64,000 bases of DNA from the NCBI GenBank assembly GCA_021845645.1, contig JAJZVM010000003.1, positions 1 through 64,000 on the forward strand. The letters are read 5' to 3'. This stretch comes from Bacillota bacterium (GTDB lineage: Bacteria > Bacillota_E > JAJZYS01 > JAJYTV01). The translations under genes and the position numbers were made by a program. Within the stretch, counting starts at the first letter, position 1, and each line of letters opens with the position of its first letter. This document shows, piece by piece, positions 63,707-64,000 of the stretch. A model generated the notes under the pieces. That model searched no databases. It worked only from the letters and a program-made list of their open reading frames with translations, and was not told where the DNA came from.

Positions 63707-64000
63707 GCGAGCTGCGGGCGGAGGCGGCCGCGCTGCCATGGGTGCGCCTCGTGCCGCGGCGGCGGTTCGGCCGCGTCGTGGACCCGGTGTCGCCGGAAGC
63801 GGCGGCCCTGGTCGACCAGCGCACGGCGTTGCGCCTCGGCATCCTGCCGTTCGGCGTCTGGACGCACGGCCTTCTGGTGGCATGCATGGCCGATCCCCAA
63901 CCGGAGGCCCTCGCATTCCTGGAAGATGCGGCAGAGAGGGTCGCGTGGCTGCGCACGACGGAGGCGGACCTGGCGGCGGCGGTGCGTCGGGTGCTCGGCG
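63703..64000 (+). CDS. GspE_N/MshEN-type domain protein (partial, runs off the window)
   Basis: The 99 visible residues read LPWVRLVPRRRFGRVVDPVS, then ALVDQRTALRLGILPFGVWT, then LLVACMADPQPEALAFLEDA, and end TEADLAAAVRRVLG. This is the pattern of the N-terminal domain of GspE/PilB ATPases (GspE_N/MshEN): a hydrophobic-Pro core, VAMADP and a final helix. MshEN domains can bind cyclic-di-GMP, though the known RLGxxL motif is not obvious here. The rest, whether a secretion ATPase or a glycosyltransferase fusion, lies outside the window. Confidence 0.6.
   Translation, partial: MSELRAEAAALPWVRLVPRRRFGRVVDPVSPEAAALVDQRTALRLGILPFGVWTHGLLVACMADPQPEALAFLEDAAERVAWLRTTEADLAAAVRRVLG

Overview
The window is a high-GC bacterial chromosome segment. 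It most resembles a deep-branching, spore-former-type Bacillota (Firmicutes) genome, although the sequence alone does not settle the genus. Reasons: yhaO-yhaN style nuclease genes, acpS-nnrD-alr in a row, the tsaE-tsaB-rimI-tsaD set, a dppA-type D-aminopeptidase, many TTG/GTG starts behind strong AGGAGG sites, and TPR-type XRE regulators. A menaquinone operon and CO-dehydrogenase-type flavoprotein and maturation genes suggest a respiring organism. I see no rRNA, tRNA, CRISPR array or intact insertion sequence.

Layout. 1-3.1 kb: lower-GC decayed accessory DNA with a truncated ABC exporter, a frameshifted YcaO enzyme (RiPP-type azoline chemistry) and a broken lipoprotein. 3.2-9.9 kb: flavin reductase, YhaO/YhaN DNA-repair pair, SIMPL protein and a permuted papain-like protein. 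9.9-17.1 kb: menF-menD-menH-menB-menE-menA operon on the minus strand. 17.2-29.7 kb: acpS, nnrD, alr, amide/peptide hydrolases, uracil-DNA glycosylase, thiL, the tRNA t6A genes, gamma-carbonic anhydrase and murC. 29.8-32.3 kb: LysE exporter with its Lrp regulator and a broken Ycf48-like propeller gene. 32.4-37.3 kb: guaB, murA, thiolase and 3-hydroxyacyl-CoA dehydrogenase. 37.3-40.1 kb: moaC, mogA and the FeS and FAD subunits of a molybdenum hydroxylase, with no catalytic subunit. 40.2-48.4 kb: an island with a secreted beta-propeller, two stand-alone EAL proteins, three XRE-TPR regulators and two tiny secreted peptides. 48.4-52.4 kb: coxD, coxE, xdhC/coxF and mocA maturation genes. 52.5-55.6 kb: hpt, guaA and an EamA transporter. 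55.6-64 kb: two Cys-rich paralogues, an exosortase with a dedicated PEP-CTERM-like substrate, a STAND ATPase, a GT2 glycosyltransferase and the start of a GspE_N/MshEN-type protein.

The most interesting system is at 42.3-48.3 kb. It looks like a duplicated module in which an XRE-TPR regulator is divergent from an EAL-domain gene. In one copy two 57-residue pre-peptides lie between them. These peptides end in an identical 23-residue tail although 14 of those 23 codons differ silently, so the peptide itself is under selection. This fits an RRNPP-like peptide-sensing circuit tied to cyclic-di-GMP turnover. The second notable system is a self-contained exosortase and single-substrate pair (57.0-59.5 kb) beside tandem 10-cysteine proteins.
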